From Pelagibacterium luteolum (lineage in GTDB: Bacteria; Pseudomonadota; Alphaproteobacteria; Rhizobiales; Devosiaceae), in the NCBI RefSeq assembly GCF_900100665.1, contig NZ_FNCS01000009.1, forward strand, positions 85,038 to 149,037: DNA of 64,000 nucleotides, given 5' to 3'. This document shows positions 52,231 to 60,957 of the stretch, piece by piece. The notes under the pieces are model-generated. The model ran no database searches. It had not been told where the DNA came from and saw only the letters and a list, made by a program, of their open reading frames with translations. Both the position numbers and the translations under genes were made by a program. Position 1 is the stretch's first letter; every line of letters starts with the position of its first letter.

Positions 52231-52995
52231 ATGATTGTCCTGAAATACACAGAAGATGGGGCAATTGCTCGACTTGGCCTCAACAACCCGCCACTTCATA
52301 TTCTAACCAATCAAGTGCGTCAGGCTCTTTTTGATGCAGTTGCAAGAATCGAGGCAAACCCCGACGTTAGAGTGGTCATTATCGAGTCAGTGAATGGCCG
52401 TGCGTTCTCGGTTGGATCCGACATTAAAGAGTTCCCTGTCGACCAATTGGGCGGCGTCGCAAAAATACGGTTTGAGCAGTATCTGCTCGATCGGATCGAA
52501 CGGTTACCTGCCGTTACCATAGCCAAACTAGACGGCCCGGCCTTGGGTGGCGGAGCCGAATTGATGCTCGCTTGCGATTTCCGGATCGCCTCGTCGCGCA
52601 CCAAAATCGGCTTTCCTGAAATCCTGCTTGGCGCATTGCCTGCCGCAGGTGGTATGAAACGCCTTTTGCGAGACCTCGGCCCACAGCGCGCAAAGGAACT
52701 TGTTTTGCTTGGTGAGCCGATCGATGCCTCGCGGGCTTATGATATCGGCTTAATCAACAAAGTGGTCGATCCTGACACCCTTGAAGGGGAAGTGATAGCG
52801 CTTGCTAGTCGGCTTGCCTTATTGCCCGCAAGCGCCATTAGGCAGGCTAAGCGTGTGCTGGGCGCTGGTAACGGCACTGACAATATCGATACACTTGAAG
52901 CCGAAGCATTTGGCGCGCTCTTTGAAAGCTCGGATTTGCCCGAGGGCCTATCGGCATTTCTCCAAAAGCGCAGCCCTGACTTTAATCAGAAATAG
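52231..52995 (+). CDS. Enoyl-CoA hydratase/isomerase family protein
   Basis: A 254-residue crotonase-fold protein. The oxyanion-hole segment FSVGSDIKEF is near residue 65. DGPALGGGAELMLACDF is near residue 105, with the conserved glutamate at AEL. A second acidic residue is in FPEILLGALPAAGG near residue 130. Cytoplasmic hydratase or isomerase of an acyl-CoA. It shares the GH88 transcript, an odd pairing, and fits the acyl-CoA dehydrogenase, CoA-transferase and MaoC genes further on. Substrate not assigned. Confidence 0.9.
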   Translation: MIVLKYTEDGAIARLGLNNPPLHILTNQVRQALFDAVARIEANPDVRVVIIESVNGRAFSVGSDIKEFPVDQLGGVAKIRFEQYLLDRIERLPAVTIAKLDGPALGGGAELMLACDFRIASSRTKIGFPEILLGALPAAGGMKRLLRDLGPQRAKELVLLGEPIDASRAYDIGLINKVVDPDTLEGEVIALASRLALLPASAIRQAKRVLGAGNGTDNIDTLEAEAFGALFESSDLPEGLSAFLQKRSPDFNQK

Positions 52996-53039
52996 GACGG
53001 TTTCGGCCCGCGATCCAACGTCCGGGCCACCTCGGATTG

Positions 53040-54146
53040 TTAGTCCTTAGCAATTATTATGGCGTCAAGGGGAAGCCGGTTTGGCCGGGGTGAGGCTGTC
53101 GAACCGCGTATCGAGAGCGATGTCTCAACAATTGTATTTGTCTGTGCCTTGGCGCCATTGAGCTCATCAAGCATGCGTTGGGCGGCAAGTCGTCCAATTT
53201 CGCTCGCAGGTACGGAAATCGTGGTCAGTGCGGGGGTGAGATAGTTTGCCAGTTCTAGCCCGTCATATCCCGCAATCGAAACGTCCTCGGGTACAGAAAG
53301 TCCTATAGATCTGGCGCGAGCCATGGCACCTACAGCTATCAGATCGGTTGTACAGACAATCGATGAGGTCAAAGGTGCCTGTTTTACGATGGCATCCAGG
53401 CCATCTCCGCCAGCCTGCATCGAGTATGGAATCTCAAAAACTTCATGCAGCGTGACCTGCTGATTGTAGTCCTTGAGGCAGCTCAAAATTCCATCACGCC
53501 GGGCGCGAACGCGATCATTGTTTTGCACCGGGGATGTGAGGATGGAAAAATGGGTGTGCCCGCTTTCGACAAGATACTTTGTCATGTCGTAGCTCGATGA
53601 AAAGTTGTTCACCCCGACCGCTGGAAACTCTTCCGCCGCTTCGTGAACGAAAGTGATAATTACCGGGCACGAAAATTGGCGCAAAAGTTTGCGCGCTTCG
53701 GGCAATCGCTCGTTGCCCACAAGAACCAGCCCATCGACGCCGTGAGCTAAAAGAGACTCAATCTCCTGGAGCTCCTTGGCGGGGTTGTATTGGGAATTGG
53801 CGACTAAAAGGCGGTACCCGTCTTCTCCCAACCGGTCCTGCATGGACTCAACGCCCCGCGCGAAGATCGAAATTCCCAACGTGGGGACAACGACCCCCAC
53901 TGAACGGGTTCTATTGGATGCCAAGGCACGCGCCGCCCCATGAGGGACATAGCCGAGCGCTCGCGTGGCTTTAAGGACCTTTTCGCGCAGTTCAGCCGTC
54001 ACGATTGCAGGCGTATTGAGAACACGCGATACCGTTGCAACCGATACGCCGGCGAGCGTCGCGACATCTGCGAGAGACGGCTTCTTGTTCAAAGTATGCA
54101 ATCCTGTAACCGTTTCCGGATTTCCGAGTTTGTCACAGATTAGCAC
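53040..54146 (-). CDS. LacI-family transcriptional repressor
   Basis: A 368-residue regulator. The N-terminal HTH (SLADVATLAGVSVATVSRVLN) is about residues 22-45, with the minor-groove hinge LGYVPHGAARAL. The periplasmic-binding-like sensor domain is at about 80-340 (VGVVVPTLG, GVDGLVLVGNE, DVSIAGYDGLELA). It lies between the two operon starts it probably represses and has an operator about 85 bases from its own start, so it may also limit itself. GTG start at 54146 with GAGGG upstream; TTG starts further in are alternatives. The ligand is unknown. Confidence 0.93.
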   Translation of the reverse strand: MLICDKLGNPETVTGLHTLNKKPSLADVATLAGVSVATVSRVLNTPAIVTAELREKVLKATRALGYVPHGAARALASNRTRSVGVVVPTLGISIFARGVESMQDRLGEDGYRLLVANSQYNPAKELQEIESLLAHGVDGLVLVGNERLPEARKLLRQFSCPVIITFVHEAAEEFPAVGVNNFSSSYDMTKYLVESGHTHFSILTSPVQNNDRVRARRDGILSCLKDYNQQVTLHEVFEIPYSMQAGGDGLDAIVKQAPLTSSIVCTTDLIAVGAMARARSIGLSVPEDVSIAGYDGLELANYLTPALTTISVPASEIGRLAAQRMLDELNGAKAQTNTIVETSLSIRGSTASPRPNRLPLDAIIIAKD

Positions 54147-54202
54147 CGGAAACCCTCAAATGCATGGGAAGAAAGTATAATTTGGGGATTCTCAAAAAGC
54201 TT

Positions 54203-54245
54203 TTGACATGCTCACTTACTAAACCTAGTCTGAAAGCGCTTTCAG
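54203..54245 (+). promoter_or_regulatory. Sigma70-like promoter overlapped by LacI-type operator
   Basis: TTGACA at 54203-54208, a 17-base spacer and TAGTCT at 54226-54231 form a good sigma70 promoter. The perfect palindrome CTGAAAGCGCTTTCAG at 54230-54245 overlaps the -10 box and start site. It is 43 bases before the start of the DHDPS-family gene. Bound repressor would sit on the promoter. Confidence 0.85.
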
Positions 54246-54288
54246 AGGGGCGCTGCCATGGTGAGGCGTTGAAGCGGGAGGAGAAAAT

Positions 54289-55173
54289 ATGGGCTGGAGT
54301 GGTGTATTTCCTGCACTCACAACCAAAATGGGCGAGGATGGCTCGCTTGATCTCGATTGGACCCAGAAAAGTGCCGATAGGCTCATTAAAGCGGGCGTAT
54401 CGGGGCTGATCGTTCTGCCAATGCTAGGCGAGACAGCGGCGCTCAGCGCGTCTGAGCGCGAAACCATCGTTCGCGGCGTCGCCGAAGTCGTTAATGGCCG
54501 GGTTCCGATGTTGTCTGGCCTTATCGCGAGCGAAACCGCTCAGGCCAAGCAAATGGCAGTCAGTCTCAGAGACTGGGGTGCAGACGGATATATGGTATTC
54601 CCAAGCCTTGGGTATAAAACCGATCCGCGCGAAACAGCACAGTGGTACCGCAACATCGCTGCGGCCACCGACCGCCCCATCATGATCTACAACAATCCCA
54701 TCGCCTATGGTGTCGATGTAACGCCAGAAGTGCTCGCCGATCTCGCCGATATTCCTGAGATTGTTTGCATCAAGGAAGAGACGGGAGACGTGAGGCGCGT
54801 AACCGATCTTTTTGTAGAGTTCGGCGACCGGTTTTCGATCTTTTGTGGCGTGGATGACCAGATACTTGAAAGCGTGAGTCTTGGCTCAACGGGATGGGTG
54901 TCCGGCATGACCAATGTCTGGCCCGACCATTGCGTCGAGCTGTTCAATCTTTGCCGGGCGACCGACCTCGACCGAGCACGTCATCTGTATCGGCTTTTAA
55001 CCCCCCCATTCCATCTAGATACGCACGTTAAACTTGTCCAATACATCAAGCTTGCCGAGCACCTTGAGTATGGAGCCCCCGAGTGGGTCCGGCCACCGCG
55101 TCTGCCGCTCGAGGGCGCAGAGCGTGAGATGGTCAGGTCCATCATCGAGACCGCTAAATCCAATTTAGCCTAA
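54289..55173 (+). CDS. DHDPS/N-acetylneuraminate lyase family aldolase or dehydratase
   Basis: A 294-residue class I aldolase-fold enzyme of the DapA family. The Schiff-base Lys is in CIKEETGD (Lys162) and the proton-relay Tyr in YNNP (Tyr134), almost the same positions as in DapA. The family includes KDG aldolase, L-KDA dehydratase, 5-dehydro-4-deoxyglucarate dehydratase and others. Members near uronate hydrolases and FAH enzymes usually act on 2-keto-3-deoxy sugar acids, but the exact one cannot be read. It starts the operon after the operator-covered promoter. Confidence 0.88.
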   Translation: MGWSGVFPALTTKMGEDGSLDLDWTQKSADRLIKAGVSGLIVLPMLGETAALSASERETIVRGVAEVVNGRVPMLSGLIASETAQAKQMAVSLRDWGADGYMVFPSLGYKTDPRETAQWYRNIAAATDRPIMIYNNPIAYGVDVTPEVLADLADIPEIVCIKEETGDVRRVTDLFVEFGDRFSIFCGVDDQILESVSLGSTGWVSGMTNVWPDHCVELFNLCRATDLDRARHLYRLLTPPFHLDTHVKLVQYIKLAEHLEYGAPEWVRPPRLPLEGAEREMVRSIIETAKSNLA

Positions 55174-55204
55174 CGGCCATCGAAAGGCTTCTGGGAGGAG
55201 ACCA

Positions 55205-55729
55205 ATGCGCGCCATCAGCAGGATAGCCGACAGGATCAATACCCTGATTGCCGCGATAGTCGGCATGATGCTGGCGATCTCGACAATCGCGGTTTTCGCT
55301 CAGATCATGGTGCGGTTCGCGTTGCCAAAACTTGGCATCATCATTGCGGCACCCTGGACCGAGGAGGTGGCGCGCTACTTTATGGTCTGGGTGGTCTTTC
55401 TCGGCGTGGCCGTTCTCTTGCGAACCGGTCGGCTCATCGCAGTCGAGATCGTGATCTTCATGGCTCCTCCGCGCATAGCCAATATCGTCAAACTGGGAGC
55501 CGTTGCAGTATGCCTTTTGTTTTTCGGCATTGTTGCTGCGATCGGCTTTGACTGGGTTGCGATGAGCGCGATCGAGGTGGCGCCAGTTATGCGGATCCCA
55601 ATGAACTGGGTTTATCTCTCGATGCCGGTCGGCGCTTTGATCGCCATCGCCAACCTTATCATTTTTGCCATGGAAATCATCGTCGGCAGCCGTCAAGCGG
55701 CTGGCGAGGGTGTCGAGGCGGTGGAGTAG
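55205..55729 (+). CDS. dctQ: TRAP transporter small permease DctQ
   Basis: A 174-residue small membrane subunit of a TRAP transporter with four transmembrane helices and the central ARYFMVWVVFLGVAVLLR segment typical of DctQ. Precedes dctM; GGGAGGAG lies upstream of the ATG. Overlapping frames with the dctM leader show that the genes are tightly packed. Confidence 0.9.
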   Translation: MRAISRIADRINTLIAAIVGMMLAISTIAVFAQIMVRFALPKLGIIIAAPWTEEVARYFMVWVVFLGVAVLLRTGRLIAVEIVIFMAPPRIANIVKLGAVAVCLLFFGIVAAIGFDWVAMSAIEVAPVMRIPMNWVYLSMPVGALIAIANLIIFAMEIIVGSRQAAGEGVEAVE

Positions 55730-55733
55730 CGCC

Positions 55734-57011
55734 ATGATGCTAGCAAGCGTGATGTTGGGACTGCTGGCGCTTCTCGCCATCTCGGTCCCGGTCGGGGTGG
55801 CAATTGGGCTCATATCCTTTGCGGGCCTCTGGTCCAAAGGTCTTCCGCTGATCGCGGCATCTCAAGCTGTATTCGAGAGCCTTGACAGCTTTTCGCTGAT
55901 GGCCGTGCCGTTCTACATCCTGGCCGGTGGCGTGATGCAGGTCGGCGGCATCTCGCAACGGCTGGTCAATTTTGCGAACGCTTTGGTTGGTTGGGTGCGC
56001 GGCGGATTGGGTGCCGCCGCGGTCCTTACAAGCCTTATGTTCTCGACGATATCGGGCTCTTCGTCTGCAACGACTGCCGCAGTCGGCTCAACGACCATTC
56101 CTGCCATGGTCAAAAAGGGCTATCCAAAAAACTATGCCGCTGCGCTCGTCGCAGCGTCGGGCGAATTAGGGGTCATCATTCCCCCCTCGCTGCCGATCAT
56201 TATTTATGGGCTGGTCATGAACCAGTCGATTGCAACACTGTTTCTCGCGGCCATAATACCTGGCCTGATCATCGGGGCCAGCTTGATCGTAACCTCGATC
56301 GCCGCCGCTTATGTTCAGGGGTTCGACACGGTGGTGCGGGTGCATCCGGTGGAATGGCTGAAAAATGCACTCATAGCCGGATGGAAAGCCCTGTTCGCGC
56401 TCCTGATGCCGGTTATCATCCTTGGCGGAATATATTCGGGAGCATTTACCCCAACTGAAGCGGCAGTCGTCGCGGTCGCTTATGGACTGGTGGTGAGCCT
56501 GTTTATCTATCGCGAGCTGACGTGGCGTGATCTCGGACCGATCTTTGTGCGCTCGGCTCTCATATCGGCTGGTATCTTGCTGATTGTCGCCTTCGCGTCG
56601 GCACTGGCTTTCCTGCTCACCATCAGTCAAATCCCTCAGCAAATCGGTCTTTGGCTCGGTTCACTGACCGACAATCCGCTGGTCTTCCTTCTCATTGTTA
56701 ATGTCCTGCTACTGGTGGTGGGGATGTTCATGGAGACCTTGGCGGCGATTATCATTCTCGCGCCTATCTTGGGGCCGATCGCCTCGAACTACGGCATCGA
56801 CCCGATTCACTTTGGCATCATCATGATCGTCAATTTGGCGGTCGGCATGGTGACGCCGCCGGTCGGCGTCAATCTCTTTATTGCCTGTGAAGTCGCTGGC
56901 ATCCGGCTCGATCAGATTATCAAGCCACTTTTGCTCTTTCTCGCCGTGCTCGTCTTCAACATCTTCTTGTTGTCATACGTGCCGGCACTCTCGCTCGTCT
57001 TCGTTCAATAG
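55734..57011 (+). CDS. dctM: TRAP transporter large permease DctM
   Basis: A 425-residue large membrane subunit of a TRAP transporter, with 11-12 helices and the conserved GSSSATTAAVGSTTIPAM motif (Na-linked transport core), GELGVIIPPSLPIIIYG and GMVTPPVGVNLF. The ATG at 55734 has GGAG about seven bases upstream; a longer frame to 55665 overlaps dctQ. Uses a sodium gradient to import organic acids. Confidence 0.93.
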   Translation: MMLASVMLGLLALLAISVPVGVAIGLISFAGLWSKGLPLIAASQAVFESLDSFSLMAVPFYILAGGVMQVGGISQRLVNFANALVGWVRGGLGAAAVLTSLMFSTISGSSSATTAAVGSTTIPAMVKKGYPKNYAAALVAASGELGVIIPPSLPIIIYGLVMNQSIATLFLAAIIPGLIIGASLIVTSIAAAYVQGFDTVVRVHPVEWLKNALIAGWKALFALLMPVIILGGIYSGAFTPTEAAVVAVAYGLVVSLFIYRELTWRDLGPIFVRSALISAGILLIVAFASALAFLLTISQIPQQIGLWLGSLTDNPLVFLLIVNVLLLVVGMFMETLAAIIILAPILGPIASNYGIDPIHFGIIMIVNLAVGMVTPPVGVNLFIACEVAGIRLDQIIKPLLLFLAVLVFNIFLLSYVPALSLVFVQ

Positions 57012-57031
57012 GTCAAAAAAGGGAGGTACCT

Positions 57032-58000
57032 ATGAATATTCTGAAGTCGCTTGCACTGAGTTCAGTGTTTATTTCACTACCCTCGCTCGCATCAGCGCTC
57101 GACATCACGTTCGGCCACACCTTGGCGCTCGACAGTCACTATCAAGTAGCCGCCGAAAAGTTCAAGGAAGTCGTGGAAGCTGGCAGCGACGGCGAACTGA
57201 CTGTTTCTATATTTCCCCAGAGCCAGCTCGGCGGTGAAGTGCGGATGATTCAGTCGGCTCGCACGGGATCGATTGGCGCGTTCATCACTGCAGCGCCACC
57301 GCTCGAAAATACGCTTCCAGAATTCGGCGTCTTTTCGCTTCCATATCTGTTTGACTCGGTCGATCAGGCCAATGGTGTTCTGCAGGGACCTGTAGGGGAT
57401 ATGTTTCTTGAAAAACTGTCGTCTGCCGGCATGGTCGGAATGAACTTTTTCTCCGTCTTTGAGCGCAGTGTTTTTGGAACCAGTCCTGTGAACTCTGTCC
57501 AGGACATGCAGGGACTCAAGATCCGCGTTCTTCAGGGCCCGGGCTTTATCGAAACTTATGATGCGTTAGGCGCTCAATCGACTCCGATGGCCTACAGTGA
57601 AGTCTTCGTGGCGCTGCAAAACGGCGTTGTCGATGGTGCTGAAGCCTCGCCGGAGCAGGTAGTCCAGGACAGGTTTGTTGAAGTAATCGATAACTTCAGC
57701 ATGACCAAGATCCATTACATGCCGTCGATGCTGGTCATGTCGGATGTTATCTTCAATCAGCTGACACCCGAGCAGCAAGAACTCGTCCGAGAAGCTTCGG
57801 CTCAAGCCCGCGATGCCTCTCTCGAAGCGTACAAACAGACTTATGCAGACGCGCTGGTTACGCTCGAAGAGAGCGGGGTCGCGATCAACGAGCCTGATCT
57901 TGCCGAGTTTCAGGACGCAGCGCTGGCGCTGTGGCCACGGCTGCTGGAAGGCATTCCAGATGGCGAAGCCAACCTCGAACTCATCCAAGAGCAGCTTTAG
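57032..58000 (+). CDS. dctP: TRAP transporter solute-binding protein DctP
   Basis: A 322-residue periplasmic receptor. Signal peptide MNILKSLALSSVFISLPSL; the mature domain starts DITFGHTLAL. The VNSVQDMQGLKIRVLQGPG stretch carries the conserved Arg that binds the ligand carboxylate, and ALQNGVVDGAEASPEQV is the second hallmark. In order QMP with the permeases. Sugar acids and uronates are common ligands for this family; the exact one is unknown. Confidence 0.93.
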   Translation: MNILKSLALSSVFISLPSLASALDITFGHTLALDSHYQVAAEKFKEVVEAGSDGELTVSIFPQSQLGGEVRMIQSARTGSIGAFITAAPPLENTLPEFGVFSLPYLFDSVDQANGVLQGPVGDMFLEKLSSAGMVGMNFFSVFERSVFGTSPVNSVQDMQGLKIRVLQGPGFIETYDALGAQSTPMAYSEVFVALQNGVVDGAEASPEQVVQDRFVEVIDNFSMTKIHYMPSMLVMSDVIFNQLTPEQQELVREASAQARDASLEAYKQTYADALVTLEESGVAINEPDLAEFQDAALALWPRLLEGIPDGEANLELIQEQL

Positions 58001-58013
58001 TAGCTGAGATGGT

Positions 58014-58041
58014 ACGTCGGTCGGTTTGAACCGACCGACGT
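58014..58041 (+). promoter_or_regulatory. Perfect palindrome after dctP
   Basis: A 13-bp perfect inverted repeat (ACGTCGGTCGGTT arm, two-base spacer) directly after the dctP stop and before the acyl-CoA dehydrogenase. No T-run follows, so mRNA stabilisation or partial termination after the receptor gene is likelier than full termination. Confidence 0.65.
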
Positions 58042-58076
58042 GGCCCATTGTAACTTCCGACCACACATGGATGATC

Positions 58077-59225
58077 ATGGATATCGACAGCGAAATGCGC
58101 CTCGTCCGCGAGGCCACGCGAGCCTTTGTGGCGGATGCTGTGCGTCCCGCCGCCGCAGCGATCGACCGGGACGACAAATTCTTCTTCGAGCTCTATCGAC
58201 AGATGGGTGAGATGGGCCTTTTGGCGATGACGCTGCCCGAGGTGTTTGGTGGATTGGATGCCACGACGCTTGCCTGGGCAATGGTCCAAGAGGAACTGGC
58301 TAAGGGCTCAGCCGCCGTCGCCGATGCGCAGATGGTCAATAAACTCATGTGCGATGCCATTCTGTCGAATGGCAGCGAAGCGCTCAAACAAGATCTGCTG
58401 CCACGCATGGGGAGAGGCGAGATCATATGCGCTATTGCTCAAACCGAAGCCGATGCCGGTTCGGACGTCTCTGCAATTCGCACCACTGCCCGCCCTGTTG
58501 AGGGCGGGTACCTACTCAACGGAACCAAGCAATTTATTACTTTTGCCGGCGTTTGTGACTTGGCCATTGTTGTCGCAAGCAGCGATTTGAGGCTCGGGAA
58601 GGGCGGCATTGGACTGTTTCTGGCGAGCGCCGACAGTGAGGGGTTTATTCGCGGCTCTAAGACGCCTGTCATGGGTGTTAAGGGGCTTGCTACGGGTGAG
58701 CTCGTCTTTAGCGACTGTTTTGTAGCCGACAGCCATGTGCTAGCCGCACCAGGGCAGGGGCTCAAAAAGGCGCTAACGTCTTTAAATTCGGGCCGGATCG
58801 GGATGGCAGCGCAGTCGGTCGGGATGGCCCAGGCCGCTTTTGATCTGGCGCTTACATACTCCAAAGAGCGCAAGGCATTTGGTGCACCAATCGCCAATTT
58901 ACAGGCGATCCAGTTCATGTTGGCCGAGATGTCCACATCCATCGAAGCTGCAAGGCTGATGACCCATCGCGCCGCCAAAGCGCGAGACCTGAGTGCCACG
59001 CCGATACGCCAGGCGGCGGAAGCCAAGCTCTTTGCCAGCGAGATAGCAGCAAAGGTCGTCGACCAAAGCGTCCAGATCCATGGCGCCTATGGCTATTCGA
59101 CCGAGGCTGAGGTCGAAAGAATCTACAGGGACATTCGCGTCTATCGCATCTGGGAAGGCACCAGCCAAATCCAGAAACTGGTCATTGCACGCCAATTGCT
59201 GTCCGGGGATGCCAGCCCATCATAG
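58077..59225 (+). CDS. Acyl-CoA dehydrogenase
   Basis: A 382-residue flavin acyl-CoA dehydrogenase. FAD site QTEADAGSDVSAIRTTA near residue 125, substrate segment GVKGLATGEL, and catalytic Glu in RIWEGTSQIQ (about residue 360). Cytoplasmic, passing electrons to ETF. The ATG at 58077 is favoured; ATG 58071 or 58026 are upstream. First of the CoA-ester genes in the LacI operon, after the intercistronic palindrome. Substrate probably a short or branched acyl-CoA; not assigned. Confidence 0.9.
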   Translation: MDIDSEMRLVREATRAFVADAVRPAAAAIDRDDKFFFELYRQMGEMGLLAMTLPEVFGGLDATTLAWAMVQEELAKGSAAVADAQMVNKLMCDAILSNGSEALKQDLLPRMGRGEIICAIAQTEADAGSDVSAIRTTARPVEGGYLLNGTKQFITFAGVCDLAIVVASSDLRLGKGGIGLFLASADSEGFIRGSKTPVMGVKGLATGELVFSDCFVADSHVLAAPGQGLKKALTSLNSGRIGMAAQSVGMAQAAFDLALTYSKERKAFGAPIANLQAIQFMLAEMSTSIEAARLMTHRAAKARDLSATPIRQAAEAKLFASEIAAKVVDQSVQIHGAYGYSTEAEVERIYRDIRVYRIWEGTSQIQKLVIARQLLSGDASPS

Positions 59226-59271
59226 CCAACCAGTGAGCATGATCGAATTTTACTAACATGGACATCCCGCA

Positions 59272-60489
59272 ATGACTTATTCAGACAGTTCAAATTCCGC
59301 ACTTCCGCTCGAAGGCATGCGCGTTCTTAGCTTTTGCCATTACCTCCAGGGGCCTGCTGCTGCTCAATATTTGGCGGACATGGGTGCCGACGTCATCAAG
59401 GTCGAACCGACCAAAGGCGCCTTTGAGCGCCACTGGGCCGGTGCCGAAGCATTCATTGACGATGTGAGCGCGTTTTTCCTCAGCGCCAATCGCAATAAAC
59501 GTTCCTTGGCTCTGGATCTCAAAAATCCCGACAGCGCAGAGATTTTGGAAAAGCTCATCGCTACAGCGGACGTTATTCTTGAAAACTACCGTCCCGGCGT
59601 GATGGATCGGCTGAAGCTCGGCTATGAAGCGGTGGCCAAGATCAAACCTGACATCATATATGTCTCGGCAACCGGTTTTGGGGCCGATGGTCCGTTGCGC
59701 GACAGACCAGGGCAGGATTTGCTCATCCAAGCGCGTGCTGGCCTAATCAGCGCGAGCGGGTCTGAACCGACAGCCACGGGGTTTGCCGTCGTCGATCAGC
59801 ACGGGGCCGCGTTGCTAGCGATGGGGATCGCCGCTGCATACGCAGGGAAGTTGAAAACCGGCAAGGGAACGCGGATCGAAAGCAGCCTCTTTAACGCGGG
59901 CATTGACCTCCAGACCGAGTCCCTTACCCTTTATTACTCGTCCGGCCAGTCAGCCAAAGCGTTCGAGCGGCACCCCAATGTGGGCACATGGTTCCATGAA
60001 GCCCCATACGGTGTCTATGCTCTCAACGATGCTTATGTTGCAATTTCCCTCAATCCAGTGGCGCGCATAGCCGAGGCTTTAAGCAGCGCATCGATCTCGG
60101 AAGTTGCAAGCAAAAATGCCTATAAGGACCGCGATCTTGTCGCCGCTACAGTCGCAAAGGAGCTCCAGTCTTGGCGCTTTGAGGACTTGGCAAAAGCCTT
60201 TGACGCGGCAGGCGTCTGGTATGAGCGCGTATCGAACTACGACGATCTGAGATTCGATCCCCAAGCCCTGCACAACGGCGTTTTTAGCACGCTTGCATTG
60301 AAAGGTGGGGACGCCACCTTGGTGAACCACCCGCTCAAGTACGATGGCAGAGTTCCCGAAATGCGCATGCCTCCCCCGGGCCTCGGAGAGCATTCCCAAT
60401 CCATCCTGTCCGATCTGGGATTTAGCGCAGACCAGATCGGTCAATTTACAACGTCGGGCGCCGTCGTTACCGGCCAACCCTTGGAATAA
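59272..60489 (+). CDS. CaiB/BaiF (class III) CoA-transferase
   Basis: A 405-residue class III CoA-transferase. N-terminal Rossmann part (MGADVIKVEPTKGAFER), IKPDIIYVSATGFGADGPL and the segment FAVVDQHGAALLA with the probable catalytic Asp175. These enzymes move CoA between an acyl-CoA donor and an organic acid, with no ATP. Here it may activate an imported acid for the acyl-CoA dehydrogenase upstream. Donor and acceptor unknown. Confidence 0.9.
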   Translation: MTYSDSSNSALPLEGMRVLSFCHYLQGPAAAQYLADMGADVIKVEPTKGAFERHWAGAEAFIDDVSAFFLSANRNKRSLALDLKNPDSAEILEKLIATADVILENYRPGVMDRLKLGYEAVAKIKPDIIYVSATGFGADGPLRDRPGQDLLIQARAGLISASGSEPTATGFAVVDQHGAALLAMGIAAAYAGKLKTGKGTRIESSLFNAGIDLQTESLTLYYSSGQSAKAFERHPNVGTWFHEAPYGVYALNDAYVAISLNPVARIAEALSSASISEVASKNAYKDRDLVAATVAKELQSWRFEDLAKAFDAAGVWYERVSNYDDLRFDPQALHNGVFSTLALKGGDATLVNHPLKYDGRVPEMRMPPPGLGEHSQSILSDLGFSADQIGQFTTSGAVVTGQPLE

Positions 60490-60510
60490 TTCCATTACGC
60501 GAGATCTTCG

Positions 60511-60957
60511 ATGAACAACATCAATGCCGAACTTGGAGAAACTGTCCGGTTCTCAAAAACTGTTTCCGAAAGTGACGTCTATCTCTTCGCCGGCATCACA
60601 GGAGACTTGGGCGGCAACCACGTTGACGCCGAGTTCATGCGCACATCCAAATTTGGCCAGCGCATCGCGCATGGCGCATTGATCATCGGCTTTATGTCGA
60701 CGACGTCGACGATGCTAATTGAACGGTGTCTAGCGCGTGGCGTGGAGTCGACGCCCGTCTCTTTGGGCTATGATCGCATCAGAATGCTGGCGCCCGTTTT
60801 GTTCGGCGACACAGTCACCGTGCACTACGAAATCATTGAGGTCGATCGTGATCGTCTGAGGACGAAAGCCAAAATCGAGGTTTTCAATCAGCGCAAGGAG
60901 TTGGTCACCGTCGGTGAGCACATCTTGAAATGGGTGCCGCGTGAGGTCGAGGCGTGA
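60511..60957 (+). CDS. MaoC-like hotdog hydratase
   Basis: A 148-residue MaoC/R-hydratase-type protein. The motif GDLGGNHVDAEF gives the Asp and His of the hydratase pair, with GQRIAHGALIIGFMS after it. Likely hydrates an enoyl-CoA. Overlaps the next start as TGATG, so coupled. Complements the crotonase-fold hydratase at 52231, perhaps with other stereochemistry. Confidence 0.88.
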   Translation: MNNINAELGETVRFSKTVSESDVYLFAGITGDLGGNHVDAEFMRTSKFGQRIAHGALIIGFMSTTSTMLIERCLARGVESTPVSLGYDRIRMLAPVLFGDTVTVHYEIIEVDRDRLRTKAKIEVFNQRKELVTVGEHILKWVPREVEA

